This document shows positions 8,254 to 17,186 of a stretch of DNA of 64,000 nucleotides, one piece after another (position 1 is the stretch's first letter; each line of letters opens with the position of its first letter). The stretch is from NCBI GenBank assembly GCA_018268315.1, contig JAFDWU010000001.1:714324-778323 (forward strand), written 5' to 3'. The notes under the pieces were generated by a model. That model saw nothing but the letters and a program-made list of their open reading frames with translations. It did not search any database and was not told the origin of the DNA. Position numbers and translations under genes: made by a program. The DNA comes from Armatimonadota bacterium. GTDB taxonomy: Bacteria > Armatimonadota > Fimbriimonadia > Fimbriimonadales > Fimbriimonadaceae.

Positions 8254-10524
8254 ATGAGTCAGCGTGAATCCGACGCGCTTCGATACCACGAGCAAGGACG
8301 GCCGGGCAAGCTCGAGGTGGTTTCAACCAAACCTTGCGTGACCGCGCGCGATCTATCCCTTGCCTACTCACCCGGCGTGGCAGAGCCATGCCTGGCGATA
8401 GCGGCAGATCCCGGCCTTGCTTACCGATACACGAACAAGGGGAACCTCGTCGCTGTGCTGTCGAACGGCACTGCGGTGTTGGGCCTCGGGGCCATCGGCG
8501 CGCTTGCCGGAAAGCCGGTTATGGAGGGCAAGGCCGTCCTCTTCAAGCGATTCGCCCAGGTCGACGTGTTTGACATCGAACTTGATACCACTGATACCGC
8601 CGCCATCATCCAGGCTTGCCAGCTGCTGGAACCCACCTTCGGCGGCATCAACCTGGAGGACATCAAAGCGCCGGAGTGCTTCGAGATTGAGGAAACGCTA
8701 AAGAAGTCGATGTCGATTCCCGTGTTTCACGACGACCAACACGGGACCGCCATCATCTCCGGCGCCGCCCTCCTGAACGCGCTGGAACTGAATGGCAAGC
8801 GCATCGAAGACATTCGCGTCGTCGTGAGCGGCGCGGGCGCGTCGGCGATCGCCTGCGCGCGCTTTTACGAGTCGCTCGGCGTTCAAACCGGCAACATCCT
8901 GATGGTGGATTCCAAGGGCGTTATCAATCGCGGTCGAACCGAAGGCATGAACCGCTACAAGGAGCATTTCGCCAAGGACACGCCGCTGCGCACGCTGACG
9001 GAAGCCCTGAGGGGCGCGGACGTCTTCCTTGGATGCTCTGCCAAGGGGCTCGTCACCGGTGAAATGCTGCGCGGGATGGCGCAAGCGCCTGTCGTCTTCG
9101 CTCTCGCCAATCCCGATCCAGAAATTGATTACGATGAAGCCCGGGCCGCCCGACCCGATGCCATCGTCGCCACCGGGCGTAGCGACTATCCGAATCAGGT
9201 CAACAACGTGCTGGGCTTCCCTTACATCTTCCGCGGGGCGCTCGATGTACGCGCAACCGGAATCAATGAGGCGATGAAGATTGCCGCCGCCCAGGCGCTT
9301 GCCGCGCTAGCCCGTGAGCCTGTTCCTCAAGAGGTGGGATTGGCCTATGCTGGGCAGCGATTCGAGTTCGGGCCTGATTACATCATTCCAAAGCCGTTCG
9401 ATCCGCGCCTGCTCCAAGTGGTCTCGATGGCGGTCGCCAAAGCGGCCTGCGAAACGGGAGTCGCTCGGGAGCCGATTCAGGATTGGGACGCGTATGCCAC
9501 ACGCCTGTTCGGCATGACCAGTCGAAGCGAAATCGTGATGCACCGCGTGCGGTCCGTCGCGAAGGCCCATCCAAAGCGGATCGTGTTCTCGGACGGCGAA
9601 TGCGCGCGCGTTCTCGAGGCGTGCCGCATCCTCAGCCAAGAGGAAACCGGCCGCCTCATTCTGTTGGGTCGCCAGGAATTCATTGCCGAGCAAGCCGCCC
9701 ACCTGATGCTGGAGCCTTCCGCTTATCAGGTCGTCGACCCCTCCACATCGCCCGACCGGGGGGCGTTTGCGGAGGAGCTCTGCCGACTCGGCGCGCGTGA
9801 TGGCTTCACGCCCCAGAAGGCCAATCACCTCATCGGCACACCCGCCATCTTTGGGGCAATGATGGTAAGGCTGGGAAAGGCGGACGCCATGGTCGCGGGG
9901 GCGGAAGACGCCTATTCCGACACGATTCGAATGCTGCTGCCGATGCTGGAAATCCGCCAAGGCGTGAAACGAGCGGCGGGCTTCAATCTCTTAATTGTCG
10001 AAGGGCAGATTCTGATCCTGGGAGACACCACCCTCCAGATCGACCCTGACGCAAGGGCGCTTGCCGACATCGCGATGATGGGCGCCGATTTGGCGAAGGA
10101 CATCGGCATTGAACCGAAGGTCGCCATGCTCTCGTTTTCGAATTTCGGCGATAGCCGCCACCCGAAAGCGCGCAAAGTGCGGGAGGCGGTCGCGATCCTC
10201 CGCCGCGAGCGGCCCGAAATGGTGGTCGATGGGGAGATGCACGGAGACGTGGCGCTGCTTCCCGCTTTTGCGCGCAAGGACTTCCCCCACAGCCGCATCC
10301 AAGGTGACGCCAACGTGCTGATCTTCCCGGATCTCGACTCCGCGAACATCGCCTTCAAGCTCTCGGCGTACTTGGGACAGGGGCGCGAAGGCATTGGTCC
10401 GTTGCTGGAAGGATTGAAACACCCCGTCAACGTCCTCTCCTTCAACTCAACTCCGCGCGAAATCGCGAACCTCGCTGAATTCAGCTGCTTCCGCGCCAAT
10501 GCGTTAAGTAGCAGCCAACCGTAG
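8254..10524 (+). CDS. maeB: NADP-dependent malic enzyme with C-terminal phosphotransacetylase-like domain
   Basis: 756 residues, the full MaeB length. The N-terminal malic enzyme part (about 1-425) shows the start [12 protein letters not shown], the NADP-binding segment [17 protein letters not shown] near 187-203 and the conserved [11 protein letters not shown]. The C-terminal part (about 430-756) is a phosphotransacetylase-like domain beginning [10 protein letters not shown] that in MaeB regulates the enzyme by acetyl-CoA and is normally inactive. Reaction: malate + NADP+ gives pyruvate + CO2 + NADPH. No ribosome-binding site precedes the ATG; a CATACT hexamer ends 6 nt before it, so the mRNA may be leaderless. 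The NADPH it makes links it to the transhydrogenase and ferredoxin genes further on. Confidence 0.95.
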   Translation: MSQRESDALRYHEQGRPGKLEVVSTKPCVTARDLSLAYSPGVAEPCLAIAADPGLAYRYTNKGNLVAVLSNGTAVLGLGAIGALAGKPVMEGKAVLFKRFAQVDVFDIELDTTDTAAIIQACQLLEPTFGGINLEDIKAPECFEIEETLKKSMSIPVFHDDQHGTAIISGAALLNALELNGKRIEDIRVVVSGAGASAIACARFYESLGVQTGNILMVDSKGVINRGRTEGMNRYKEHFAKDTPLRTLTEALRGADVFLGCSAKGLVTGEMLRGMAQAPVVFALANPDPEIDYDEARAARPDAIVATGRSDYPNQVNNVLGFPYIFRGALDVRATGINEAMKIAAAQALAALAREPVPQEVGLAYAGQRFEFGPDYIIPKPFDPRLLQVVSMAVAKAACETGVAREPIQDWDAYATRLFGMTSRSEIVMHRVRSVAKAHPKRIVFSDGECARVLEACRILSQEETGRLILLGRQEFIAEQAAHLMLEPSAYQVVDPSTSPDRGAFAEELCRLGARDGFTPQKANHLIGTPAIFGAMMVRLGKADAMVAGAEDAYSDTIRMLLPMLEIRQGVKRAAGFNLLIVEGQILILGDTTLQIDPDARALADIAMMGADLAKDIGIEPKVAMLSFSNFGDSRHPKARKVREAVAILRRERPEMVVDGEMHGDVALLPAFARKDFPHSRIQGDANVLIFPDLDSANIAFKLSAYLGQGREGIGPLLEGLKHPVNVLSFNSTPREIANLAEFSCFRANALSSSQP

Positions 10525-10573
10525 TTGGGCCCAGATGAATCCACAAGCGCGCAGGTAGCGTAATCAACTACAG

Positions 10574-11239
10574 ATGAGCGAGCTACGATTCGACGAGGCC
10601 CAGGCGGCGGAGATATTCCAGCGGGCGGCGCAGCTCCAATCGGCGGATGCGGCTGATGGCGCGACTCTCGATCAGCTCAAGAAGATCGCGTCCGAGGTCG
10701 GAATCGATCCCGCCCTCGTAGAGCAGGCTGCCACCGAGGTCAACACCAAGCTCCTCACACCTGTCACCTCCGACCAGGGCGTGGTCACCCTCTTCGAAAG
10801 AAACATCAACGATGAACTCTCAGCGAGCGCTTGGGAGGACATCATCGCAACGTTGCGATCCTACACTGGCGCGACCGGCACAGTGTCGCAGGATGGCGCA
10901 ACGAAAGAATGGCAGTGCCGCACGGGCACCGTTGGGATCACCTTCAGCACGACGGTGAGGGCAGGGCGAACGCGGTTCCGGCTCATCGCCGACACCTCGC
11001 CTCTCGGTTACTTTTGGGGCACGGTTCGTTTTGGAGGCGCGTTCATGGGTGGCGCAATGACGTTTGGCCTGATGGGGGCGCTTCACATCTGGCAGCTTTC
11101 CGTACTCAGCGCCGCCGCCGTCGTGTTCGCATCTATATTCGGAACGCGCTTCATGGCGAAACGAGGCAGAAACCAGATCCAGGCTGAACTTAACCAGGTG
11201 ATGGACTCCATCGCTCGAATCGGGTCCACAAAGTCCTAA
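10574..11239 (+). CDS. Membrane protein with N-terminal three-helix sensor-like motif
   Basis: 221 residues. The first 60 residues (FDEAQAAEIFQRAAQLQ, then LDQLKKIASEVGIDPALVEQ) match a short helical motif that I know from many unannotated membrane proteins of Gemmatimonadetes and Acidobacteria, where it precedes a membrane domain. A mixed middle region follows, then two hydrophobic segments at about 150-190 (GGAFMGGAMTFGLMGALHIW, SVLSAAAVVFASIFG). The function is unknown. It starts 49 nt after maeB on the same strand and has no clear ribosome-binding site. A decayed fragment of a different gene follows directly downstream. Confidence 0.75.
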   Translation: MSELRFDEAQAAEIFQRAAQLQSADAADGATLDQLKKIASEVGIDPALVEQAATEVNTKLLTPVTSDQGVVTLFERNINDELSASAWEDIIATLRSYTGATGTVSQDGATKEWQCRTGTVGITFSTTVRAGRTRFRLIADTSPLGYFWGTVRFGGAFMGGAMTFGLMGALHIWQLSVLSAAAVVFASIFGTRFMAKRGRNQIQAELNQVMDSIARIGSTKS

Positions 11240-11249
11240 AGGGCCGCCG

Positions 11250-11340
11250 TTGTAACGAAAAGAACCCAAGCGAAGTCTTCAACTCCTCAAATCCGCTAAT
11301 AGAGCCAAATACGAATCGTTCCCAAGGACCTCACCCCCAG
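11250..11340 (-). pseudogene. Decayed C-terminal fragment of a PH-domain membrane protein
   Basis: Read on the minus strand, this short stretch matches the end of the intact gene at 13526-14020: both give GTIRI followed, after a disrupted stretch, by EELKTSL and a hydrophobic tail. At the DNA level CAAGCGA(A/G)GTCTTCA(A/G)CTC and AATCGT(T/C)CCC are shared. The copy has in-frame stops, at least one frameshift and a codon deletion, and no upstream domain, so it is a remnant of a paralogue, not a gene. Confidence 0.65.
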
Positions 11341-11518
11341 ACGCGGCTGCTGGCGCCTTCAACGCATCCTAATGTATCTGTTGAATGGCTGGTCAGGTTG
11401 GATTTGGGACTTTCGCTCGCTTCCCGCGGATTAGAACTAAGTACAGTCTTGGGTTGTGCAGCAGAAACAGCTTCTGAATTCGAGATTTTTGCTTACGCCC
11501 TTTCGTATTTCCGCTTTA

Positions 11519-13465
11519 ATGCGTTTCCTAGTCTCTACTACAGTTCTGTTGGCCCATTGCATCGCGCCAGCACAGTCCAACCACCTTAAGGGCTACCCGA
11601 TGTCGACGCCGCCAAAGATAGATGGCGTCATTGAAGATTCCGAATGGGGCCAGGTTCCGTATAAGGAAGGGTTCACCGAGGCAAACACCAACAAGGCAGA
11701 GTCACATAGAACGCGGTTTTGGCTTGGCTACGACAACAGGTTCGTCTATATCGCCGGGCGGCTTGAAGCCTCTGAACCTTCTAAGATCGTCGCGACAGAA
11801 ACTCATACGAACGGCGACATGGGGGGTGACGATTACTTCGAAGTCCAGATCGACCCGAGCGGCACTCTGACAGAATTCAGCTCATTTCGAATCAATCCAC
11901 TTGGCACGACGCGAACACAACTAGCGGGTGGACGTGCGGTTAAACGGGAGTGGGCCGGGGAGATCGAAGCAAAGTCGAGGATAACGGCCATGGGATGGGA
12001 ATTTGAAGCAAGGATTCCTTGGCAGCTGATGCGCCTTGGAACTAACAAGGCGAAGCGAGGCCTGCGCTTGAACGCTGTGCGTCACGTGCCAGCCGATAAC
12101 CTAACCTACAATTGGCGTTTTGTGGCTAACGACAGCACCAATTACGGCTACTGGGACTCGGTGGAAACTCCAGCTGCGGAAGTCGATCGCAGCATTCAAC
12201 TGCTACCGTACGTGTTTGGCGGCTACGACCCGGGGCACCAGCCACTCGACGCGGGACTGGATATGCGAAGCAGGCTGAACGCGAACTTGACGGCCGTCGC
12301 CTCGATCAACCCGGATTTTCGGAACGTCGAGAACGCGATCCTAAGTCTGGACTTCAGCAGATTCGCCAGAATCGCCGCGGAAACCCGACCGTTTATGCTC
12401 GAGGGTGGCCAGTATCTGGGTGGCTCGGCCATTCTTCAAACGCAAAAAATCCCCGACTTTGACATCGGAACGAAGGTCTATGGCCGCCTTTCCGACAAGA
12501 TATCGACCGGGGTGCTAAACACAACCGAATTCGGGAACTTCAGCGATACAGCTGCGCAGTTCGACGTGAGCTGGAATCAAGCGCGAACGAGCAGATTTTC
12601 GGTCGTCAACAAAACCAGTCCCGACGTGAAGAACACGGCGGTGTTAGCGAACTACGGCTATACGATTTCGCCCACTTGGTACAGCTTTACGCGCTTCGTC
12701 GGCACCGATGATAATGCGCGAGGACAAGGGCACGAACTCTTAACCAATATCAACTACGGGAACGCGGAATGGCAAGGGTCAGCGGAGTACATCGAAAGAT
12801 CGCCGCAACTGTTTCCAGCTCTCGGATACCTCCCCAACATTGATATTAGGGGCTATGACGGGGGGCTGGTGTATCAAAAGAACTTTGAAAAGGGGAACTT
12901 GTCTCGGTTTGTTGCTACAGCGGCTGGCGACGAATTCCACCATTACCACGGAGGCATGTACCAACGCGATTGGGTCGCCACGCTGGCTCTAACGACATCG
13001 AAACAGGTTCAAACCACGTACAACTACGCGTACGCCCGGTTCGACGGCGTTGACGATACGACGCACGAAATTAAAGTTCTGTTTCCTGCTAATAATGCGC
13101 GGACGAACGCGAGCGTCGATTACGTGACTGGCACTGCGAACAACGATCCATACCGCAGTTTGTCGCTAGCCGCGCATGCATACTTGAAGAGGAAGCTTCA
13201 GTTGACTACGACCTATCAAAAGATCCACTTGCTGGGCGAGAATTCGGATCAGTTCATCGTTAGCGGGAACTACGACCTCGACGAGTCTCGCTCCATCGCC
13301 GGGCGCGTGGTGAAGACTGGGCCAGATACGAACGCTTACCTAAGCTATCGCAAGGCAGGGAACAAGGGCGCGGAGTACTACCTGATCCTTGGCAACCCGA
13401 ACGCGCAACGCACTCGCGGCAGCATCTTGATCAAGTTCGTGACGCCGCTCACGATCAAACGTTGA
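11519..13465 (+). CDS. Exported DUF5916 protein with N-terminal CBM9-like domain
   Basis: 648 residues from ATG 11519, whose first 20 residues (MRFLVSTTVLLAHCIAPAQS) are a good signal peptide. An in-frame GTG at 11456 lies 8 nt after a TACAGT hexamer and is an alternative start adding 21 residues. After the signal, about 30-215 form a family 9 carbohydrate-binding-like sandwich (KIDGVIEDSEWGQVP, DNRFVYIAGRLEA, GDDYFEVQIDP, GWEFEARIPW). The remainder is DUF5916, a long beta-rich region with alternating strands that is thought to be an outer-membrane barrel (PDFRNVENAILSLDFSRF, ETRPFMLEGGQYL). Likely surface or outer-membrane located; substrate unknown. The gene stands alone between the decayed fragment and a convergent gene. 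Confidence 0.88.
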   Translation: MRFLVSTTVLLAHCIAPAQSNHLKGYPMSTPPKIDGVIEDSEWGQVPYKEGFTEANTNKAESHRTRFWLGYDNRFVYIAGRLEASEPSKIVATETHTNGDMGGDDYFEVQIDPSGTLTEFSSFRINPLGTTRTQLAGGRAVKREWAGEIEAKSRITAMGWEFEARIPWQLMRLGTNKAKRGLRLNAVRHVPADNLTYNWRFVANDSTNYGYWDSVETPAAEVDRSIQLLPYVFGGYDPGHQPLDAGLDMRSRLNANLTAVASINPDFRNVENAILSLDFSRFARIAAETRPFMLEGGQYLGGSAILQTQKIPDFDIGTKVYGRLSDKISTGVLNTTEFGNFSDTAAQFDVSWNQARTSRFSVVNKTSPDVKNTAVLANYGYTISPTWYSFTRFVGTDDNARGQGHELLTNINYGNAEWQGSAEYIERSPQLFPALGYLPNIDIRGYDGGLVYQKNFEKGNLSRFVATAAGDEFHHYHGGMYQRDWVATLALTTSKQVQTTYNYAYARFDGVDDTTHEIKVLFPANNARTNASVDYVTGTANNDPYRSLSLAAHAYLKRKLQLTTTYQKIHLLGENSDQFIVSGNYDLDESRSIAGRVVKTGPDTNAYLSYRKAGNKGAEYYLILGNPNAQRTRGSILIKFVTPLTIKR

Positions 13466-13525
13466 CCAAAGCGAGCATGCGGCATGAAGGTTTTGACCGT
13501 AAAAGCTGGTTTGCCTAGCTATTAG

Positions 13526-14020
13526 TTAGATTGGTTGGCTAGAGGGCCCTTGGCCCTTCTGAAACAAGATGAACTCAAGCGAGGTCTTCAGCTCTTCATA
13601 CCCGCGGATGGCGCTGTAGATGCGAATCGTCCCCGCTGAGGTCAGCACCTTCAGAGTCATGCCCGCCTTGCCACGCTTCGTTTGCAAATCGTAGATGGCT
13701 TCATACGGAGCGGAGATACGCTTTCGACCGAAGCAATCGAACCAAACCAGATGGTCGTTCTCCATCACGATCTTCTCGTTCCACCCTCGAAGCTGAAAGT
13801 AGATACCTATCACGATGAACATCGCCGCCACTCCCGCCATCACCGAAATAAACACTGGCGCCGAAGGATCGTTCGTCGGGAATCCGCGAAGGTCAATCTT
13901 CGATAGCCAAAACACGGGCAGAGCAAGCCATACAATCGAGCAAATATGGCTTCCTGTCCATCGATAGGAGTAAGTGCGTTCGGGGGCAGCCCGGACACCA
14001 TGATGTGAGTCCATCGTCAT
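13526..14020 (-). CDS. Small PH-domain-like membrane protein
   Basis: 164 residues from ATG 14020. Two hydrophobic segments near the N-terminus (SHICSIVWLALPVFWLS and FISVMAGVAAMFIVIGIYF) are followed by a compact beta-rich domain (NDHLVWFDCFGRKRISAPYE, AGTIRIYSAIRGYEELKTSL), an arrangement common in bacterial PH-like (bPH2/YdbT-type) proteins of unknown role. The frame continues upstream to 14107 but that ATG overlaps a TATAAT box, and a second box, TATAGT, ends exactly 7 nt before 14020, so I prefer this start with a leaderless message. A decayed relative lies at 11250-11340 and a much larger PH-like membrane protein at 48697. Confidence 0.7.
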   Translation of the reverse strand: MTMDSHHGVRAAPERTYSYRWTGSHICSIVWLALPVFWLSKIDLRGFPTNDPSAPVFISVMAGVAAMFIVIGIYFQLRGWNEKIVMENDHLVWFDCFGRKRISAPYEAIYDLQTKRGKAGMTLKVLTSAGTIRIYSAIRGYEELKTSLEFILFQKGQGPSSQPI

Positions 14021-14136
14021 TCCAAGGACTATACGCACAAAGTCATGAAGGGGTTGATATTGGTCAAGGCGTCGATAGAGTGCAGGCGCTTTCCTGCAAA
14101 CGGACATTATAAATTATTGGGTTATAATTTTAAACA

Positions 14137-14958
14137 ATGAACACATCGTTTTTGCTGCTTCTAGCAATCGCTGGCACTACAAATACTGCGCCTCCACCAC
14201 AAACACGGTTCTTATTCCTCGGAACCTACCATATGCACAACCCACCGGGGGATATGGCAACCGCGAAGATAAAGGACACCCTGAGCCCAGAACGGCAGAA
14301 GGAGATTGCCGAGCTTAACCAAAGCCTTGCAAGATTCCGCCCGACCAAAATTATGATCGAGTCGGATCCTGTCGAAGACCATGCCCGAGCATCCTACGCC
14401 GAATATCTGAAAGGGTCGCATGAGCTTAGCCGAGATGAGGAAGAGCAAGTTGGCTTTCGACTCGCAAAGCAGTTCGGCTTACCCACAATCTATCCTGTCG
14501 ATGACCATCTTCGTATTGATGTTAGTAAGATTTTCCGGGCCGCCAAAGAACAGGGAAAGACAGCCTTTATCGACCACATGCAAAGCGTCATCAGCCGGTC
14601 AACCAAGGTCCTTGCCGAGCTAGACCAAAAATACACCGTTGGCCAGATTTTGGCGGTACTCAACTCACCGGATGCAATGCGGTTGAACCATATGGAGTTC
14701 CTCAGTATGATCGACGTGGACTCTGATCGAGATTTTATTGCCACGGACACAGTTACTAAGTGGTATCAACGAAACCTCCGCATCTTCTCAAATATCAAGA
14801 GGAACGTTGCGCCCGGTGATCGAGTATTAGTTATTTTCGGTTCTGGCCACATGAAGTTCCTCAAAGAATTCTGCTCCGAGACGCCTGGTTTCGAAATCGA
14901 GGATACTTTGAAGTATCTGCCCAAAGCCCCAAAGGTGGATTGGGGTCTCAAAGACTAG
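14137..14958 (+). CDS. DUF5694-family exported protein
   Basis: 273 residues. A short hydrophobic start (MNTSFLLLLAIAGTTNTAPP) suggests export. The mature part opens with RFLFLGTYHMHNPPGDM, the DUF5694 hallmark, continues with RPTKIMIESDP and EYLKG, and closes with GDRVLVIFGSGHMKFL. The Gly-Thr-x-His and Gly-x-Gly-His positions resemble the metal-binding histidines of the EreA/ChaN/TraB-like hydrolase fold, but no activity is established for this family as far as I know. TATAAT ends 8 nt before the ATG and there is no ribosome-binding site, so the message is probably leaderless. It overlaps the convergent next gene by 4 bp; that gene belongs to a similar fold. Confidence 0.8.
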   Translation: MNTSFLLLLAIAGTTNTAPPPQTRFLFLGTYHMHNPPGDMATAKIKDTLSPERQKEIAELNQSLARFRPTKIMIESDPVEDHARASYAEYLKGSHELSRDEEEQVGFRLAKQFGLPTIYPVDDHLRIDVSKIFRAAKEQGKTAFIDHMQSVISRSTKVLAELDQKYTVGQILAVLNSPDAMRLNHMEFLSMIDVDSDRDFIATDTVTKWYQRNLRIFSNIKRNVAPGDRVLVIFGSGHMKFLKEFCSETPGFEIEDTLKYLPKAPKVDWGLKD

Positions 14959-16145
14959 CGGTTAAGCGGCATGGGAGTCGGTTTGGCTATCACCACTAAG
15001 AAGTCGTAGCCATCAACGAATCTTAAGAAGTCCGCAGGCGCCTTAAGTCGCCCCGTGCGAATCGAGATTCGCAGGGGGCGAAGATCAAAGACGGAGTCAT
15101 GGTCCTTCGGGGCGCTCTTCAGAAACATTTGTCCCCAAGGAGTCCCACCGTATTGGCCCTTCTCGTTCTGTCCACAAATAGCGATGTGAACGGAACTTGA
15201 CGCTTTGTAGGCCGCAATCTCGCTAATGAAATTGCCCAATGTGAACACCCCGCTGAGCATCCCTGCCCCTCGACCCAAGTGATCCATACCAAACTTGAAC
15301 ATCAGCTTAGGGTCGCCGTTTTCCCGCATTTGGTTAGTGAGTGAAGCCTTCATATAGCCCTCTCGCCTCAGGTTTGAATTGGTCATCGCGCCCGGAATCC
15401 CCCGAACAGCGCGGCGATAATCGGCGTACACCTCGGCGGACATCTCGATGAGCTCCAGAATCCGCCGAGCTTCAGAACCGGGCTTCGCAGTGTAAGAACG
15501 TTGAAGCTCAGCCATATCCAATTCAGCCTGCGGAGACGACATATAGTGCGGGCGATCCGGGCCGGCGCGCTTTGAATCAATGGGCCTCACGTGATCGATG
15601 ACCCTGGATACCGCATCGCGAGACTGTTTATCCGGCGCCAATACAGCGAGCCGATCAAGGATATGCAATGCGCCGATGTTCTGGTCAAGCCCCCAAACTG
15701 GCTGCCTCGAAGTTGAGTTTCGGCAAACATATGCAAGCCAGTCCATCTCAGCGGGCATGTTGAAGGCGATCAAATTCGGATATTGCTTAAAGGCTTCTAG
15801 GATGCTCTTGCTATCGGTGCGCGCGCGAGAGGCCATCACGATCTGCATCGCATATGGGTCGTTTTCCACGACGGCATTCTGGAATCCCTTCTCCTTGTGA
15901 AGCCATCCGTACAAGCGCTCGGCAAATTGAGGCACTTCTTGAATGAAGTGCTCCTCGCCCAGGCACACGTACTTCGCCTGACCGATGGATTCGAAAATCG
16001 CCTGTGCGCCCCGCCCGATCAGGCCGTCGGCAGTCATTTCGATGGGGAGCGCATCTGAAGCAAGATGCGAGGTCAACGCAGAATAATCGCCGTTTTGGGC
16101 GCTATTTTCAATAAATAAAGCAATTATTGATAACGTTGTAAGCAC
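14955..16145 (-). CDS. Exported erythromycin-esterase/ChaN-like protein
   Basis: 396 residues from GTG 16145, giving a signal-like start (LTTLSIIALFIENSAQNG). The TTG at 16151 is rejected because it overlaps a TATACT box. Conserved-looking positions are CLGEEHFIQEVPQFAERL at about 60-77, equivalent to the GE-x-H...E motif of erythromycin esterases and haem-related ChaN proteins, then NAVVENDPYAM (the second acidic strand), WGLDQNIGALHIL and a late histidine in FKFGMDHLGRGAG. All fit a secreted member of the EreA/TIKI/ChaN hydrolase superfamily; true esterase action on macrolides is not implied. It converges on the DUF5694 gene with a 4-bp overlap. Confidence 0.7.
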   Translation of the reverse strand: MLTTLSIIALFIENSAQNGDYSALTSHLASDALPIEMTADGLIGRGAQAIFESIGQAKYVCLGEEHFIQEVPQFAERLYGWLHKEKGFQNAVVENDPYAMQIVMASRARTDSKSILEAFKQYPNLIAFNMPAEMDWLAYVCRNSTSRQPVWGLDQNIGALHILDRLAVLAPDKQSRDAVSRVIDHVRPIDSKRAGPDRPHYMSSPQAELDMAELQRSYTAKPGSEARRILELIEMSAEVYADYRRAVRGIPGAMTNSNLRREGYMKASLTNQMRENGDPKLMFKFGMDHLGRGAGMLSGVFTLGNFISEIAAYKASSSVHIAICGQNEKGQYGGTPWGQMFLKSAPKDHDSVFDLRPLRISIRTGRLKAPADFLRFVDGYDFLVVIAKPTPMPLNR

Positions 16146-16201
16146 GCCCAAGTATAGCCCTTAAACCGACCCTTGGAATCGTAAAATGAGACGCATAGGC
16201 A

Positions 16202-17095
16202 ATGCCAATAATCCTCTCACTCCTGATTGCCCTCCAATCCACCACACCCGCCACCATAACCGGCCATGCCAGCGCCATCATTGGCTCCAAGGTCTTCGTG
16301 ACCGGCGGAATGAGCATTAACAACGAGGGGCACTTCTACAAAGAAGCTTGGCTGGTGGAGCCCGAAACCGGCATGTGGGAAGCGCTTCCCCCCATGAAGA
16401 TCGCCAGGGGCATGGCCGCCGCTGCTCTGCTGGACAATGCCGTTTATGTTGCCGGAGGCTTTACGTGGGGTGGCGATGCCCAAACAACGGTCGATCGATT
16501 CGATTTGAAAACCAGAGCCTGGAGCGAAGTCGCTCCCCTGAACATTCCCCGCTCTCGCCTGGGCCTTACCGCTCTGGACGGCAAACTGTACGCGATCAGC
16601 GGCATGAACTCCGTTCCGAACGGTAGAAAATCTCTTAACACACCCACCATCGAAGAGTACGACCCCGCCCGAAACCGGTGGCAGGTCGTTGGCTCCCTGA
16701 ATCACGCTCGCCACGGATTTGAATCGATCGTCTGGCATGGCCGCATCTACATGTTCGGCGGCAACGATGATGAAACCCGCAAGAGCGCTGAAGTGTGGGA
16801 CCCCAAGACCGGCAAATCCAGCGACCTGCCCAATCTCCCGTGCGAGCGCGGGTTCGCGGGCATTGTACAGGTTGGTGAGAAGTTCGTCCTCTTCGGGGGA
16901 AGAACCGATGGCGGCACGCTTTCGCTCTTCGATCCCGCCACCTCGAGGTGGTTAGCCTGCACGACCCCCGATATCCAGCGCACCCGGTTTGCCGCCACCA
17001 TGATTGGCTCCAGGCTGTGGCTCATCGGCGGCGAAGGCCGCGGCAAAATCCCAATTATCCAGTCATTCGATCTGTCTCAGATCAGCAAGAATTAA
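16202..17095 (+). CDS. Kelch-repeat beta-propeller protein
   Basis: 297 residues with a short hydrophobic start (MPIILSLLIALQSTTPA) that could direct export. Five to six kelch repeats follow at about 50-residue spacing, each with the double-glycine and downstream Tyr/Trp: KVFVTGGMS, AVYVAGGFTWGG, KLYAISGMNSV, RIYMFGGNDDE, KFVLFGGRTDG, RLWLIGGEGRG. Such propellers bind proteins or sugars; no catalytic domain is attached. A TAAAAT box lies about 14 nt upstream and there is no clear ribosome-binding site. The next gene begins about 90 nt later with its own promoter. Confidence 0.88.
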   Translation: MPIILSLLIALQSTTPATITGHASAIIGSKVFVTGGMSINNEGHFYKEAWLVEPETGMWEALPPMKIARGMAAAALLDNAVYVAGGFTWGGDAQTTVDRFDLKTRAWSEVAPLNIPRSRLGLTALDGKLYAISGMNSVPNGRKSLNTPTIEEYDPARNRWQVVGSLNHARHGFESIVWHGRIYMFGGNDDETRKSAEVWDPKTGKSSDLPNLPCERGFAGIVQVGEKFVLFGGRTDGGTLSLFDPATSRWLACTTPDIQRTRFAATMIGSRLWLIGGEGRGKIPIIQSFDLSQISKN

Positions 17096-17144
17096 CAAAG
17101 CGATCTTGCTTCCTGTACACCCTTACGACATACGAGTCCACGTA

Positions 17145-17173
17145 TTGGTGGCCATTAATTGCAGTTGTATAAT
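17145..17173 (+). promoter_or_regulatory. Promoter of the exported coiled-coil/kinase-like operon
   Basis: -35 TTGGTG (17145-17150), 17-bp spacer, -10 TATAAT (17168-17173). The -10 overlaps the first in-frame ATG of the downstream gene, so that ATG cannot be the start; transcription should begin near 17180, about 7 nt before the ATG at 17187. Confidence 0.6.
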
Positions 17174-17186
17174 GAGCCCCAAGATC

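Noticed and set aside
17004-17186. Upstream starts (17004, 17172) for the coiled-coil gene
   Set aside because: 17004 lies inside the kelch gene and 17172 overlaps the TATAAT box; 17187 gives a proper signal peptide.
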